From positions 1-49,507 of the forward strand of contig JAGATY010000061.1 in the NCBI GenBank assembly GCA_017621035.1: a DNA stretch of 49,507 bases, written 5' to 3'. This document shows positions 9,671 to 19,390 of the stretch, one piece after another. The first letter of the stretch is position 1. The number at the start of each line of letters is the position of its first letter. Both the position numbers and the translations under genes were made by a program. The notes under the pieces are model-generated. The model searched no databases and was not told the DNA's origin. It saw nothing but the letters and a program-made list of their open reading frames with translations. The stretch is from Bacteroides sp. (GTDB taxonomy: Bacteria; Bacteroidota; Bacteroidia; Bacteroidales; Bacteroidaceae).

Positions 9671-9700
9671 TTGTTCCAAAGACACAATTCTGTACCTTTG
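9671..9700 (+). promoter_or_regulatory. Promoter of lysO
   Basis: TTG (9671-9673), 19 bp, then TACCTTTG (9693-9700): a full match to the Bacteroides consensus. The leader to ATG 9723 is only about 16 nt. Confidence 0.75.
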
Positions 9701-9722
9701 CACGGTCTTAAAATGTGAATAA

Positions 9723-10658
9723 ATGATAAGTGTTATTGCCGCGATGCTCTCGGGCATCTTCTTCGGTTACCTGCTGCGTAAGCAAAATCTCTGGTTTGTA
9801 CAACCTTGCGTTACCTTATTCATCTGGCTGCTACTCTGGCTCTTGGGTATAGAGGTGGGGAGCAACGATGTCATTGTGCGAAGCCTGCACACACTGGGTG
9901 TGGAGGCACTCATTCTGACGCTGGGTGGTACGTTGGCCAGCGTAACGGCTGCCAAATTCCTCTGGAATGCCATCCGCCGCAAGCAGCAAGCCGAGGCTAA
10001 GGAGGATGCTGCCGCCACACTTGCGTCCCCTAAACCTGCCGGAGGCAGCAGCCCCTGGCGAGGCAGTCTGACCATTGTGGGATGCTTTGCACTGGGCGTG
10101 GTGTGCGGACTGTTCCACCTGCTCCCCTTCGAGGTGGCCGACAGCGGGCTAAGCCTTTACACCCTCTACGCTCTGGTCTTCAGTGCCGGCATGAGTATGG
10201 GGAGCGACCCGATGATGATGAACCGCTTCCGCAGCCTCAATATCCGACTGATGCTACTCCCCCTCTTTACCATTGTGGGAACCCTGCTGGGAACAGCCGT
10301 CATAGGCCTGCTGCTGGGCGAGCGTCCGCTTACCGACTACCTGGCCGTAGGCTCCGGATTCGGCTACTACTCCCTCTCAAGCGTGCTGATTACCGAGATG
10401 CGCGGTGCCGAGCTGGGCACCGTGGGACTGTTGGCTAACATCTGTCGTGAGCTGCTTACCATGCTCTGCGCCCCACTGCTGTTGCGCTGGTTCGGAAGCC
10501 TGGCACCCATATCGGCCGGAGGCGCCACCTCGCTGGACAGTACTCTGCCCATCATTACCCGCACCTGTGGCAACGAATTCCTGGTAGTCACCTTCTTCCA
10601 CGGTTTCTTGGTAGACTTCAGTGTACCGTTTCTGGTCACCCTCTTCTGCTCTTTCTGA
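9723..10658 (+). CDS. lysO: LysO-family (DUF340) lysine exporter
   Basis: An inner-membrane protein of 311 residues, close to the ~300 of E. coli LysO (YbjE), which exports lysine and its toxic analogue. About eight to ten hydrophobic segments are seen. The conserved second half includes GMSMGSDPMMMNRF, the GSGFGYYSLSSVLITE segment, LGTVGLLANICREL, and the C-terminal TRTCGNEFLVVTFFHGFLVDFS, all typical of the family. The N-terminal DUF340 part and the C-terminal part are in one chain here. The start at 9723 is set by the promoter just upstream. No good terminator follows; instead the downstream gap holds two tandem-repeat arrays. Confidence 0.88.
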   Translation: MISVIAAMLSGIFFGYLLRKQNLWFVQPCVTLFIWLLLWLLGIEVGSNDVIVRSLHTLGVEALILTLGGTLASVTAAKFLWNAIRRKQQAEAKEDAAATLASPKPAGGSSPWRGSLTIVGCFALGVVCGLFHLLPFEVADSGLSLYTLYALVFSAGMSMGSDPMMMNRFRSLNIRLMLLPLFTIVGTLLGTAVIGLLLGERPLTDYLAVGSGFGYYSLSSVLITEMRGAELGTVGLLANICRELLTMLCAPLLLRWFGSLAPISAGGATSLDSTLPIITRTCGNEFLVVTFFHGFLVDFSVPFLVTLFCSF

Positions 10659-10684
10659 AGTTATAAATCTGCTTCCTACTGCCC

Positions 10685-10768
10685 TTCACTTTCTACTTTC
10701 CGCTTTATTCGCCTACGCTCATCAGTTTCACAGTCAACTTTCAACTTTCATCTTTCAACTTTCCACTC
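10685..10768. repeat. Heptad tandem repeats (TCAACTT; complement AAGTTGA)
   Basis: In-phase 7-bp units: TTCACTT, TCTACTT, TCCGCTT at 10685-10705, then after a break TCAACTT, TCAACTT, TCATCTT, TCAACTT, TCCACTC at 10734-10768. The complement AAGTTGA matches the heptads at 37002, 38623, 48856 and 49380. It is located in the convergent gap lysO/susD. Confidence 0.75.
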
Positions 10769-10773
10769 AAAAC

Positions 10774-10861
10774 GACCCTCGGCGACCTAGACCCTGACCC
10801 TCGGCGACCTAAGGCCCGACCCTCGGCGACCTTCAACGGGACCCTTGGGTACCTCCGGTTT
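10774..10861. repeat. 22-bp tandem array, four units (locus A)
   Basis: Units begin at 10774, 10796, 10818 and 10840. The first three share GACCCTCGGCGACCT exactly and the fourth (GACCCTTGGGTACCT) has diverged. The remaining 6-7 bp of each unit differ. The array lies in the gap between convergent lysO and susD (10659-11014), which holds no gene I can support. Confidence 0.85.
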
Positions 10862-10929
10862 TCCCCCTCCCGACAACCGGAAATAACAACGGCAGGAAAT
10901 GGGCCTCTGCTGCCTCACCTCCTGCCGGT

Positions 10930-10967
10930 AAAAAGGAAGCCGTCGTTGCTTCCCAGCGACGACGGCT
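10930..10967 (-). terminator. Terminator of the susCD operon
   Basis: A hairpin with arms AGCCGTCGTTGC (10938-10949) and GCGACGACGGCT (10956-10967) is followed on the minus strand by TCC and five T (10930-10934). It lies about 50 nt past the susD stop. Confidence 0.7.
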
Positions 10968-11014
10968 CTCGTATAGTATCAATTATTACTTATCTATTGT
11001 TGCCAATCCATATC

Positions 11015-12709
11015 TTACCATCCCGGATTGTTGGGCAACAACTGTTCGTTCAAGTCACTTTGTCCTGACGGAATAGGATAGAGGTAGTACTTCTTGTCGA
11101 AGTCGCGGGTCTTACCCTTACTTCCGTCAATGTAATTACCGCTCTTGTCACCTTCGTAAGTGGCATCGTTAGAGATGTTTGCACCCAGCAAGATGTCAGG
11201 ATAGTTGGTAGAGTTCAACTTGTCGAGCATATGCCAGCGCACCAAGTCCCAGTAGCGGAACCAGTTGTCGAACATCAGCTCAGAACGGCGCTCACGACGA
11301 ATCTCCCAAATCAGGTCACTTACACCGCGGTCATTCTTCGGGTCAGTGAAACCTACGTTAGTGGTCAGTGCAGGCAGACCGGCACGTGCGCGCAACTTGT
11401 TGATAGAGTTGTTCAGGTCGGTATCAGTGATACTACCTAACTCTGCACAAGCTTCGGCATAGTTCAGATAAACCACAGCCAGCCAGTAAAGCGGACAGTC
11501 GGTGTAGTTGCTGTTGCCTTGGTTACGGTCAGCCAGAGGCAGTGTGCCGTTGTCATACTTGGAAACGCCATAGCCGGTAGATGACTCTTGATTCATGTCA
11601 CCGTCGAAACGTTGGTTCGGGTTGCCTTCGTAGAGCAGCACGTGGTCGATGGTTTCGCTCAAACGCTTGTCGCGTACGGCAAGAATGTTGGTCAGATCCA
11701 ACTTTCCGTCAACCATCGGGGCAACGTCAGTATCGTCTAATGAAGAGAGCCCCATGGGTTTACCGTCAGTCAACAGGTAAGACTCGAAAGCATCCTTACT
11801 CAGACCTGAAATCTGGGTAGAAGTACAGGTATAGTCGATGAGCGAGTGCTTCAAGATGTCTTTTTCATATGCCTTGTAGAAAATCATCTCTGGGTTGCTG
11901 GCCAGACTGAGTGAGTTGTAGTTTGCCTGGTAAGAGTCATTCAGTTCATAGCTCTTTCCCATGATGAAGGAACAAGCATCTTTACAAGCTTGCAGGAACT
12001 TTTGTGCTCCGGCAGCATCGGCAGCGGGTTGTCCGTCGGCACTGCTGCGGTACTTGCGGAAGGTACCTTCCCACAAGCAGATGTCAGCCTTCATGGCGTT
12101 GGCCATGCTGCGGCTCCAAGTAATCTTGCTGGTGACATCGTTGATGTTGCTGGCGGCAAAATTCAAGTCTTCCAACACCTTATCCATCACCTCGTCACGG
12201 TCGGTACGTGGGCCATAGAGAACACCTTCGTCAGTGATGTCCAACTTCTTGTCGGTATAAGGTACGTCACCAAACATGCGCACCAACTGGAAGTAGTTGT
12301 AGGCACGCATCAAGCGACCCACACCTTCCCAGTGTGCTTTCACTGCATCGGTAGCGTCGATGTTAGGAATCTTTTCCAACATAGCGTTGGCACGGCGTAT
12401 TTCAATGTAGCTGTTACTCCAGGTACTGTTGCTGGTAAGGTAGTTTTTGTGATCCCAGTCAGCAAACGAGTTACCTGCCTGGTCGTCAGACAGAGTCTTG
12501 AAGTAGTACAAACCGGTACCGCTTCCGTTTCCGTAACCTGTGAATGAGGCGTAGAATACGTTGGCATAAGCCTGAACGTTTCCTTCCGATTTCCAGAAGT
12601 TGCTGTCGGTGAACTGATCCAGTGGCTCCTTGTCCAGGATAGAATCACACGCGGTCAGGGAACCTAACGTGAGGAGACCCAACCCAAGTATATAATTTAT
12701 CTTTTTCAT
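11015..12709 (-). CDS. RagB/SusD-family glycan-binding outer-membrane lipoprotein
   Basis: A surface lipoprotein of 564 residues that would cap the SusC-like transporter and bind its substrate. The signal peptide ends in the lipobox LTAC (Cys21). The SusD marks are DSILDKEPLDQFTDSNFW at the N-terminus, the TPR-rich region (RLMRAYNYFQLVRMFGDVPY), YLNYAEACAELG, and the C-terminal ERRSELMFDNWFRYWDLVRW. It follows susC by 23 nt and shares its operon. The substrate is unknown; the divergent GH3 enzyme hints at a beta-glucan or other beta-glucoside. Confidence 0.95.
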   Translation of the reverse strand: MKKINYILGLGLLTLGSLTACDSILDKEPLDQFTDSNFWKSEGNVQAYANVFYASFTGYGNGSGTGLYYFKTLSDDQAGNSFADWDHKNYLTSNSTWSNSYIEIRRANAMLEKIPNIDATDAVKAHWEGVGRLMRAYNYFQLVRMFGDVPYTDKKLDITDEGVLYGPRTDRDEVMDKVLEDLNFAASNINDVTSKITWSRSMANAMKADICLWEGTFRKYRSSADGQPAADAAGAQKFLQACKDACSFIMGKSYELNDSYQANYNSLSLASNPEMIFYKAYEKDILKHSLIDYTCTSTQISGLSKDAFESYLLTDGKPMGLSSLDDTDVAPMVDGKLDLTNILAVRDKRLSETIDHVLLYEGNPNQRFDGDMNQESSTGYGVSKYDNGTLPLADRNQGNSNYTDCPLYWLAVVYLNYAEACAELGSITDTDLNNSINKLRARAGLPALTTNVGFTDPKNDRGVSDLIWEIRRERRSELMFDNWFRYWDLVRWHMLDKLNSTNYPDILLGANISNDATYEGDKSGNYIDGSKGKTRDFDKKYYLYPIPSGQSDLNEQLLPNNPGW

Positions 12710-12732
12710 ATCATCATGTTTTTAGTGAAGTA

Positions 12733-15700
12733 TTAGAATGTAGCTTGCAAACCGAATGATACGGTACGATACATCGGGTCAATACGTCCCCAAGTACCGT
12801 TAGAGAAGCTGCCGTTTTCAGTAGCGTTGATTTCCGGGTCAACCGGGGCGTAACTGTTGTTAATCAACTCACAGATGTTGTCTGCACTGAAGTAAACACG
12901 TACCTTCTCCAGGTAAACCTTCTTGGTCAGCTGCTTCGGCAAAGTGTAACCGATGGTCAGGTTCTTGAAACGCAAGTAAGATGCGTCAATCAAGTAACGG
13001 CTCTGCGGATAGAAGTTGTTGGAACCTGCATCGATGACAGAGATAGTACCCTGGCTGGCATTACCTGCCCACATGCTCGGATAGAAAGCATTGACATTCT
13101 GGTTCTCTTTAGTCCAGTAGTCGGTTTGGTTCTCGTAGATAGCATCTGCACCACGGCTCATCGGGATAACGAATGCACCGGTTGACCAGATGTCACGCTT
13201 ACCTACTCCTTGGAAGAACATGTCGATGTCGAAGCCCTTCCAGCTACCACCCAGACGGAAGCTGTACTGATAACGCGGCAGTGTGTTACCGATTACCTTT
13301 AAGTCACCGTGGTCGTCGGCTGTACCGGCACCACCGTCAATCTTACCGTCACCGTTCAAATCCTTGAACTTGATATCACCCGGGCCGTAAACGAAGCTAC
13401 CCTTTTGCAGTGCGCTTTGGTCAGCATGGTTCTGAACGTCTGTATCATCCTTGAAGATGCCTTCTGTCTCAAAGCCCCAGATGTCGCCATAGTTCTTGCC
13501 ACTATAGTTACTGTTCAACAACTTGGAATCATTGTCCCACTTCGTGATTTCGGTCTTGAAGTCACCGATGCTGAAGTTACCGTAAACAGAGAGGTTGTCC
13601 AGGTCTTGGAAAGTGTGACGATAGTCGATGCTCAATTCCCAACCGCGAGTTCTCAACTCACCGGCATTTACTTGCGGGGCACTTGCACCCAATACCTGCG
13701 GCATGGTCTTGGCCGGAGCCAACATGTCTTTAGTAGTACGTTGATACCAGTCGAATGATACGTTCAGGTCATTGTTTAAGAACGCAAGGTCAAGACCCAA
13801 GTCAACTGTTTGGATGCGCTCCCACTTCAAAGTAGAAGATACCAGTGTAGGCAATTTATAACCAGTAAGTTTTGTGCCACCGCTATCCAGCCAGTTAACG
13901 GTTTGAGCACCGATGGTAGAGATAAACATGTTGCTACCAACAGCTTCGTTACCGATTTCACCAAATGATGCACGGAACTTACCATTGTTGACAATCTTCT
14001 TCAGCGGCTCGAAGTATGCCTCTTCACTGAAGCGGTAACCCATAGAACCTGAGGGGAAGAATGCCCAACGGTCGCTTGCGGGGAAGCTGGAAGAACCATC
14101 GTAACGGCCATTCAATTCAACCAACCAGATACCCTTCCAGTCATAGTTGATACGTCCGAACCAACCGGCAGTACCCCATTCGCTATGGCTACCGTCAACA
14201 GTTTGTGTACCGGTAGCAAGGTCAAACTCAGGAAGTGTGCTGTCCAGCAGGCCTGTACGCTTGCTGTAGTGCATTCTTCTGGTTCCTTCTTCTGCATTGG
14301 CACCCACCATGATGTTGAAGTTATGGTCTTTAGCCAAAGAGAACTCATAGTTTGCATACACGTTCAGGGCATAAGATTGGTTCTTATTGCTCTGTTGCAG
14401 GATGTATGAAGCTGATTGTGAAGATGCGTAGGCCGGAGAGTTCAGCTGACCACCCCAAGAGTTCCAGCAGTAAACCGGAAGACCCTCTTCCAGATAGTCT
14501 CTGTTCTGAATGCTTACGGTATAGTCTGCATTCAAAGTCAGGCCTTTCAACAGCTTAGCCTTTGCGAAACCACCGATACGGGTGTAAGTATTGTCAAGCA
14601 CTGCATCGCCGGCTTGCTTCAGGTAAGCAATGTCGTTACGCATGTCAACACCTTTATAATATCCGTACGGGCCAAAGAAGCTACCCCAACGCCACATGTA
14701 CTGATAAGTGTAACGACGGGTGTTAGGCTTGGTATAGTTACGGTCGTTGTAGCTGAAGCGTCCACCCACAGTTAACCATTTGGTGATGTCAGACTGTACG
14801 TTCATTGTTACATTGTAACGTTTCAGTTTATCGGGGTTGAAGTTTAGAACGCCTTCATCCTTGTTGTAGCCGAATGACAAGTAGTAAGAAGTCTTGCCGC
14901 TGGTACCTTGGATAGATACGTTATGCTTCTGAGCCGGCTTCCAGTTTTGGAACATGATGCCGACAACATCCCAGTCTGCTACATACACCGGAGTACCGCT
15001 GTCTGAGATGTAGAAGTCATCGCCTTCAACCATTTCACGATAACCGGCTTTTCCACCGTGGCGTTTCTTCCATGCTTCTGCTGCATTGATGAACTCGTCG
15101 TCCAGGTACATACCAAACAATTCATTGGCAACACCTTGGCGCTCATTAGCAGCACGCAAAGCACGTGCTTGAGTAGCTACATCGGGGAAGTCGGGCAACA
15201 TGGTCGGAGTAGACCAAGAGAAGTTGTTGCTGTAGTTGATGGTTACCTTATCTTTCTTCTGTGCAGACTTGGTGGTTACCAAGATTACACCGAATGCAGC
15301 ACGTGCACCGTAGATAGAAGAAGAGGCAGCATCTTTCAATACAGAAATGCTTTCGATGTCATCAGGATTCAAGATAGAGAGGTCGTCCATCTGTACACCG
15401 TCTACAATAATCAACGGGTTACTGGTAGCACTGTTACTCAACGTACCTGTACCACGGATGGTAATGGTAGGAGTGGCAGCAAGCTCACCACTTGAGTTCA
15501 TGATGGTCAAACCGGGAACCACACCCTGCAAAGCCTTGCTGATGTCACCTTGTGGACGTGCCTCCAGTGTCTTGCCTACATCTACTGTAGATACGGCACC
15601 GGTCAAGTTAGCTCTCTTCTGAGTACCATAACCTACGACTACTACTTCATCCAGCAATGCGGTGTCTTCTTTCAAGATAACTTTCAGGACAGAACCGGTT

Positions 15701-16026
15701 ACTTTTACCTCTTGCGGTACGTAACCTACAAAGGAGATTTGCAGAACGGCGCCTTTACTTACTTCCAGATTCACTTGACCGTTCAGGTCAGTAATGGCAC
15801 CGTTGGTTGTACCTTTCTCCATTACGTTGGCACCTACAACAGGACCTAATTGGTCTTCAACAGTAACCGTTACTTTGGTTGTCTGCATCTGTTCCAATAC
15901 TCCATGAGAATCGGCAGATGCTTCGGTAGCTTGTAGTTGTCCGCTACCTAAAAACAGTGCACATATAGCCACTGTTGCGAGGAACTTGCTATGAGCTAAT
16001 CCCCGTCTTTTGTGATTTTCATTCAT
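12733..16026 (-). CDS. SusC/RagA-family TonB-linked outer-membrane transporter
   Basis: A 1097-residue TonB-dependent importer. A signal peptide of about 34 residues (SKFLATVAICALFLGSGQ) is followed by a carboxypeptidase-regulatory-like domain (about 50-118, VTVEDQLGPVVGANV ... ISFVGYVPQEV), the SusC signature DEVVVVGYGTQKR, a plug (PLIIVDGVQMDD, SISVLKDAASSSIYGARAAF) and a long barrel ending in an aromatic F. There is no N-terminal STN domain, so signalling to an ECF sigma through FecR is not expected. No TAnnTTTG site is visible upstream; control by a hybrid two-component or other regulator outside the window is likely. Confidence 0.96.
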   Translation of the reverse strand: MNENHKRRGLAHSKFLATVAICALFLGSGQLQATEASADSHGVLEQMQTTKVTVTVEDQLGPVVGANVMEKGTTNGAITDLNGQVNLEVSKGAVLQISFVGYVPQEVKVTGSVLKVILKEDTALLDEVVVVGYGTQKRANLTGAVSTVDVGKTLEARPQGDISKALQGVVPGLTIMNSSGELAATPTITIRGTGTLSNSATSNPLIIVDGVQMDDLSILNPDDIESISVLKDAASSSIYGARAAFGVILVTTKSAQKKDKVTINYSNNFSWSTPTMLPDFPDVATQARALRAANERQGVANELFGMYLDDEFINAAEAWKKRHGGKAGYREMVEGDDFYISDSGTPVYVADWDVVGIMFQNWKPAQKHNVSIQGTSGKTSYYLSFGYNKDEGVLNFNPDKLKRYNVTMNVQSDITKWLTVGGRFSYNDRNYTKPNTRRYTYQYMWRWGSFFGPYGYYKGVDMRNDIAYLKQAGDAVLDNTYTRIGGFAKAKLLKGLTLNADYTVSIQNRDYLEEGLPVYCWNSWGGQLNSPAYASSQSASYILQQSNKNQSYALNVYANYEFSLAKDHNFNIMVGANAEEGTRRMHYSKRTGLLDSTLPEFDLATGTQTVDGSHSEWGTAGWFGRINYDWKGIWLVELNGRYDGSSSFPASDRWAFFPSGSMGYRFSEEAYFEPLKKIVNNGKFRASFGEIGNEAVGSNMFISTIGAQTVNWLDSGGTKLTGYKLPTLVSSTLKWERIQTVDLGLDLAFLNNDLNVSFDWYQRTTKDMLAPAKTMPQVLGASAPQVNAGELRTRGWELSIDYRHTFQDLDNLSVYGNFSIGDFKTEITKWDNDSKLLNSNYSGKNYGDIWGFETEGIFKDDTDVQNHADQSALQKGSFVYGPGDIKFKDLNGDGKIDGGAGTADDHGDLKVIGNTLPRYQYSFRLGGSWKGFDIDMFFQGVGKRDIWSTGAFVIPMSRGADAIYENQTDYWTKENQNVNAFYPSMWAGNASQGTISVIDAGSNNFYPQSRYLIDASYLRFKNLTIGYTLPKQLTKKVYLEKVRVYFSADNICELINNSYAPVDPEINATENGSFSNGTWGRIDPMYRTVSFGLQATF

Positions 16027-16623
16027 ATTCGGTAATGTTTTTTAGAAAAGGGTTTTAAAAAATAGATTGCCTTGTGCCTGCGGCATCAGAGGCAGAAAGG
16101 GTAGAATTTGTTTTGTGTTATTCCATAGGCAGATATCTTTTATAGGGGTTATTATGTTTGCTCTGTTTTCTCTCTCTTACCCTACAAACAGCATAGATGC
16201 ACACTTCATATCCTGTATGTAGGGTGTGTAAAAGTATTAAATTAAACTAAAGTAAAAAGCCTATCCTATGTCAATTTAACGTAAATTAACTGTCTGAGTC
16301 GTTAAAAGCACTGTTTTGCTATGTGGGCTTTGCAAGAGTCGTATGACTGCTTCGCTTGTGTATGTCGATTGAGGAGAAGAATAGTGAGGGAAAGAGTGGA
16401 AATTGAATGCCTGTTTTCAGTTTCTCTGACTTCTGTTGAAGCGATGTCTTCTTCTGTTGCCGCAGAGTGAAGATTGAAGTGTCGGGTACACCTTATATAT
16501 ATAGTATCACTTCTCAACTTGCAGATAGGGGAGAGGGGGAGGAATGAGGCAGAAGATTTACATTCTCTTACTCTCTTACTGAAAAAAGTTGGCGGATTGT
16601 TTTCATTCGTGCCAATATGTTGT
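16027..16623. other. Divergent gap between susC and the GH3 gene
   Basis: About 600 bp without a supportable gene. It is AT-rich near 16220-16290 and contains an inverted repeat at 16179-16225 (separate entry). No consensus -7 was found for susC on the minus strand, which suggests activator-dependent expression. A 71-codon frame at 16302-16517 lacks any sign of being real. Confidence 0.5.
16179..16225. promoter_or_regulatory. Inverted repeat upstream of susC, possible operator
   Basis: ACCCTACAAACAG (16179-16191) and CTGTATGTAGGGT (16213-16225) are inverted copies with one mismatch and a 21-bp spacer. The centre-to-centre distance is about three helical turns. It lies about 155 bp upstream of the susC start. 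It could bind a dimeric regulator, or form a leader hairpin. Confidence 0.5.
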
Positions 16624-16631
16624 TAATTTTG
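16624..16631 (+). promoter_or_regulatory. -7 element of the GH3 gene
   Basis: TAATTTTG matches TAnnTTTG. The nearest TTG (16597-16599) is 24 bp away, too far for a good -33. The predicted leader to ATG 16658 is about 20 nt. The site lies downstream of the TTG at 16589, so that earlier start is unlikely. Confidence 0.5.
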
Positions 16632-16657
16632 TCCGCAAGAACAACAAAATCAACACC

Positions 16658-18985
16658 ATGAATAAAAGAGTATTTCCTTTGCTGGCACTGAGTCTGACAT
16701 TTGTTGCCTGCACGCAGAAGGCTACGGTAGAACCGGCCATTCCGCAAGACCCCGAGATTGAGAAGAAAGTTGAAGCCTTGCTGAAACGCATGACGCTGGA
16801 AGAGAAAATCGGACAGATGGTTGAACTGACTGCCGACGTTATCGGTAAGCAGGGTACCGCTGAGTATGAGATTGATGAGGCCATGTTGGACACCGTGTTC
16901 GGTAAATACAAGGTTGGCTCCATCCTGAACGCTCCCCGCACCATGGCCATCACGCCCCAGCGATGGGAAGAGATTATTTCCCGCATACAAGAGAAGTCTA
17001 TGGAGACCATCGGCATCCCTTGTATCTACGGTCTGGATCAGAATCACGGAACCACCTACACTATGGGTGGCACCCTTTTCCCTCAAAACCTCAACGTGGC
17101 CGCTTCCTTTAATACCGACTTAGCCAAAGAGGCTGCCCGCATCACCGCTTACGAAACCCGTGCCTCCAACTGCCCGTGGACCTATTCTCCCACGCTTGAT
17201 TTGAGCCGCGACCCGCGCTGGCCGCGCATCTGGGAGAACTATGGCGAAGACTGTCTGGTCAATGCCAAGATGGGTGCGGCTGCAGTGAAAGGTTTCCAAG
17301 GTGAAGACCCCAACCACATCGGCCCCAAGAACATTGCCGTTTCCGTAAAGCACTACATGGGCTACGGTGTGCCACGCACGGGTAAGGATCGCACACCTGC
17401 CATCATCTCCCCGCAAGAGTTACGCGAGAAACATTTTGCACCTTACAAGGCTGCCATCGAGGCCGGAGCACTGACTGTTATGGCAAACTCAGGTTCCATT
17501 AACGGTATGCCGGTGCATGCCAATTACGAGTTGCTCACCCAATGGTTGAAAGAAGACCTCAACTGGGACGGACTGATTGTAACCGACTGGGCTGACATCA
17601 ACAACCTCTATCAGCGTGAGAAGGTGGCCAAAGATAAGAAAGAGGCCATCAAGATAGCCATCAACGCCGGCATTGACATGTCTATGGACCCCTACAGCTG
17701 GGAGTTCTGCATCTTGCTGAAACAGTTGGTGGATGAGGGCGAAGTGCCAATGAGTCGAATTGATGATGCTACCCGTCGCGTGCTCCGTCTGAAGTATCGC
17801 CTCGGCCTGTTTGACCGCCCCAACACACTCTATAAGGACTATCCCGAGTTTGCCAGTGACGAAGCTGCCGTCGTTGCTACCAAGGCAGCCGAAGAGACCA
17901 TGATTTTGTTGAAGAACAAAGCAGACATTCTCCCCCTCGCCAAAGGCAAAAAGATACTGGTTACCGGCCCCAACGCCAACTCCATGCGCTGCCTGAACGG
18001 TGGCTGGACTTACACCTGGCAGGGACATCTCACCAATCTGTTTACTGCCGAGCACAACACCATCCTCGAGGCCATGCAACAGAAGTTTGGCAAAGGCAAC
18101 ATCGTCTATGAGCCGGGTATAACTTACAACGAGGCGGGAGCCTATTGGGAAGAGAACGCACCTCAAATCGGCAAGGCTGTTGCAGCAGCCCGTGGCGTGG
18201 ACGTGATAGTTGCTTGCATTGGCGAGAACTCTTACTGCGAAACGCCGGGTAACCTGACCGACCTCACCCTGTCGCGCAACCAGCTGGATCTTGTGCAGGC
18301 ACTGGCCAAGACAGGTAAGCCCATCGTGCTCATCCTGAGTGAGGGACGTCCGCGCCTTATCAACGAGATTGAGCCGCTGGCACAAGCCGTGGTAGACATC
18401 ATCCTGCCAGGTAACTACGGTGGCAACGCATTGGCCAACCTGTTGGCAGGCGAGGCCAACTTCAGCGGTAAGCTTCCTTTCACCTATCCTAAAGACAACG
18501 GCTCGCTTACAACCTACGACTACAAGGTGAGTGAACAGGTTGGAACCATGGCCGGAGCTTATGACTACAATGCCGTGGTAGATGTGCAGTGGGCCTTTGG
18601 TTACGGACTCAGCTACACCACCTTTGAGTACAGTAACCTGAAGGTGAGCAAGAACAACTTCACTGCTGCCGACGAGCTGACCTTCACCGTAGACGTGAAG
18701 AACACCGGCAAGCGTGTGGGTAAAGAGGCTGTCCTGCTCTTCAGCAGCGACCTGCTTGCATCGCTCACCCCGGACTCTCGTCGTTTGCGCGCTTTCGACA
18801 AGGTGGAACTGCAACCCGGTGAAACAAAAACCATCAGCCTGACTATCAAAGCCAGCGACCTGGCCTTTGTGGGCAACGATGGTAAGTGGGTACTGGAACC
18901 GGGCGACTTCCGCATGCAGGCCGGCGACCAAACAGTCACCATCACCTGCACCGACGGTAAGAAGTGGGAGACTCCTAACATCTAA
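16658..18985 (+). CDS. bglX: Glycoside hydrolase family 3 lipoprotein, probable beta-glucosidase (BglX-like)
   Basis: A 775-residue exo-acting beta-glycosidase that would release glucose from oligosaccharides at the envelope. The start ATG 16658 gives a lipoprotein signal peptide with lipobox FVAC (Cys18). It holds the GH3 N-terminal domain with [15 protein letters not shown] and the nucleophile segment LIVTDWADI (Asp310), the GH3 C-terminal domain ([30 protein letters not shown]) and a C-terminal FN3-like domain ([11 protein letters not shown] ...). It is divergent from susCD and probably part of the same glycan locus. It is followed by a strong terminator at 19018. A 516-codon antisense frame is a shadow. 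Confidence 0.93.
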   Translation: MNKRVFPLLALSLTFVACTQKATVEPAIPQDPEIEKKVEALLKRMTLEEKIGQMVELTADVIGKQGTAEYEIDEAMLDTVFGKYKVGSILNAPRTMAITPQRWEEIISRIQEKSMETIGIPCIYGLDQNHGTTYTMGGTLFPQNLNVAASFNTDLAKEAARITAYETRASNCPWTYSPTLDLSRDPRWPRIWENYGEDCLVNAKMGAAAVKGFQGEDPNHIGPKNIAVSVKHYMGYGVPRTGKDRTPAIISPQELREKHFAPYKAAIEAGALTVMANSGSINGMPVHANYELLTQWLKEDLNWDGLIVTDWADINNLYQREKVAKDKKEAIKIAINAGIDMSMDPYSWEFCILLKQLVDEGEVPMSRIDDATRRVLRLKYRLGLFDRPNTLYKDYPEFASDEAAVVATKAAEETMILLKNKADILPLAKGKKILVTGPNANSMRCLNGGWTYTWQGHLTNLFTAEHNTILEAMQQKFGKGNIVYEPGITYNEAGAYWEENAPQIGKAVAAARGVDVIVACIGENSYCETPGNLTDLTLSRNQLDLVQALAKTGKPIVLILSEGRPRLINEIEPLAQAVVDIILPGNYGGNALANLLAGEANFSGKLPFTYPKDNGSLTTYDYKVSEQVGTMAGAYDYNAVVDVQWAFGYGLSYTTFEYSNLKVSKNNFTAADELTFTVDVKNTGKRVGKEAVLLFSSDLLASLTPDSRRLRAFDKVELQPGETKTISLTIKASDLAFVGNDGKWVLEPGDFRMQAGDQTVTITCTDGKKWETPNI

Positions 18986-19017
18986 GCCGGCTGAGAAATA
19001 GACTGACTGATAACTTG

Positions 19018-19068
19018 ACGAGTTGACAAGGAGGTGCACCGTAGCACCCTTGTCAACTCGTTCTTTTT
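19018..19068 (+). terminator. Terminator of the GH3 gene
   Basis: A long hairpin pairs ACGAGTTGACAAGG..GGTGC (19018-19036) with GCACC.TTGTCAACTCGT (to 19061), followed by TCTTTTT. It lies about 32 nt past the stop. Confidence 0.85.
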
Positions 19069-19208
19069 GTCACCTCTTTTCAGAGCTTATATAGACCTCG
19101 GGTTCATTAACTGCTCCCCTTGTTTTCTCTTGACCTCGCCACCCTTTTCTCTTATTTCTCTTTTCCTCAAGAAGCAGACCGGAGAACCGGCACATTAGAA
19201 CCAATTAT

Positions 19209-19274
19209 GCACAAGATGCCATCTTGTGTTGCATAAGATGGCATCTTGTGCAGCACGAGTTGGCATCTTGTGCA
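19209..19274. repeat. 22-bp palindromic tandem array, three units (locus B)
   Basis: Units start at 19209, 19231 and 19253. Each is close to a perfect dyad: half GCACAAGATG and half GCATCTTGTG, joined and abutting. Unit 2 and unit 3 end identically (GGCATCTTGTGCA). It lies in the convergent gap between the GH3 gene and the nitroreductase (18986-19390), which is otherwise empty apart from the terminator. Confidence 0.9.
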
Positions 19275-19390
19275 TCGTCCCTCCTAGTGCGGAGGGTGAA
19301 AGGGTTGTATCTGCCGCAGGGGCAGAATGAGTGCGGGGGAGGAGCGGAATGGGTGTGGGAGATGAAAAGGGTAAGTGTGGTGAGCGTGTG

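Noticed and set aside
16302-16517. Small protein between susC and the GH3 gene
   Set aside because: 71 codons with no family likeness and no promoter or ribosome-binding context.
17489-19039. 516-codon frame antisense to the GH3 glycosidase
   Set aside because: The plus-strand gene is certain. The antisense product has no signature and no start context.
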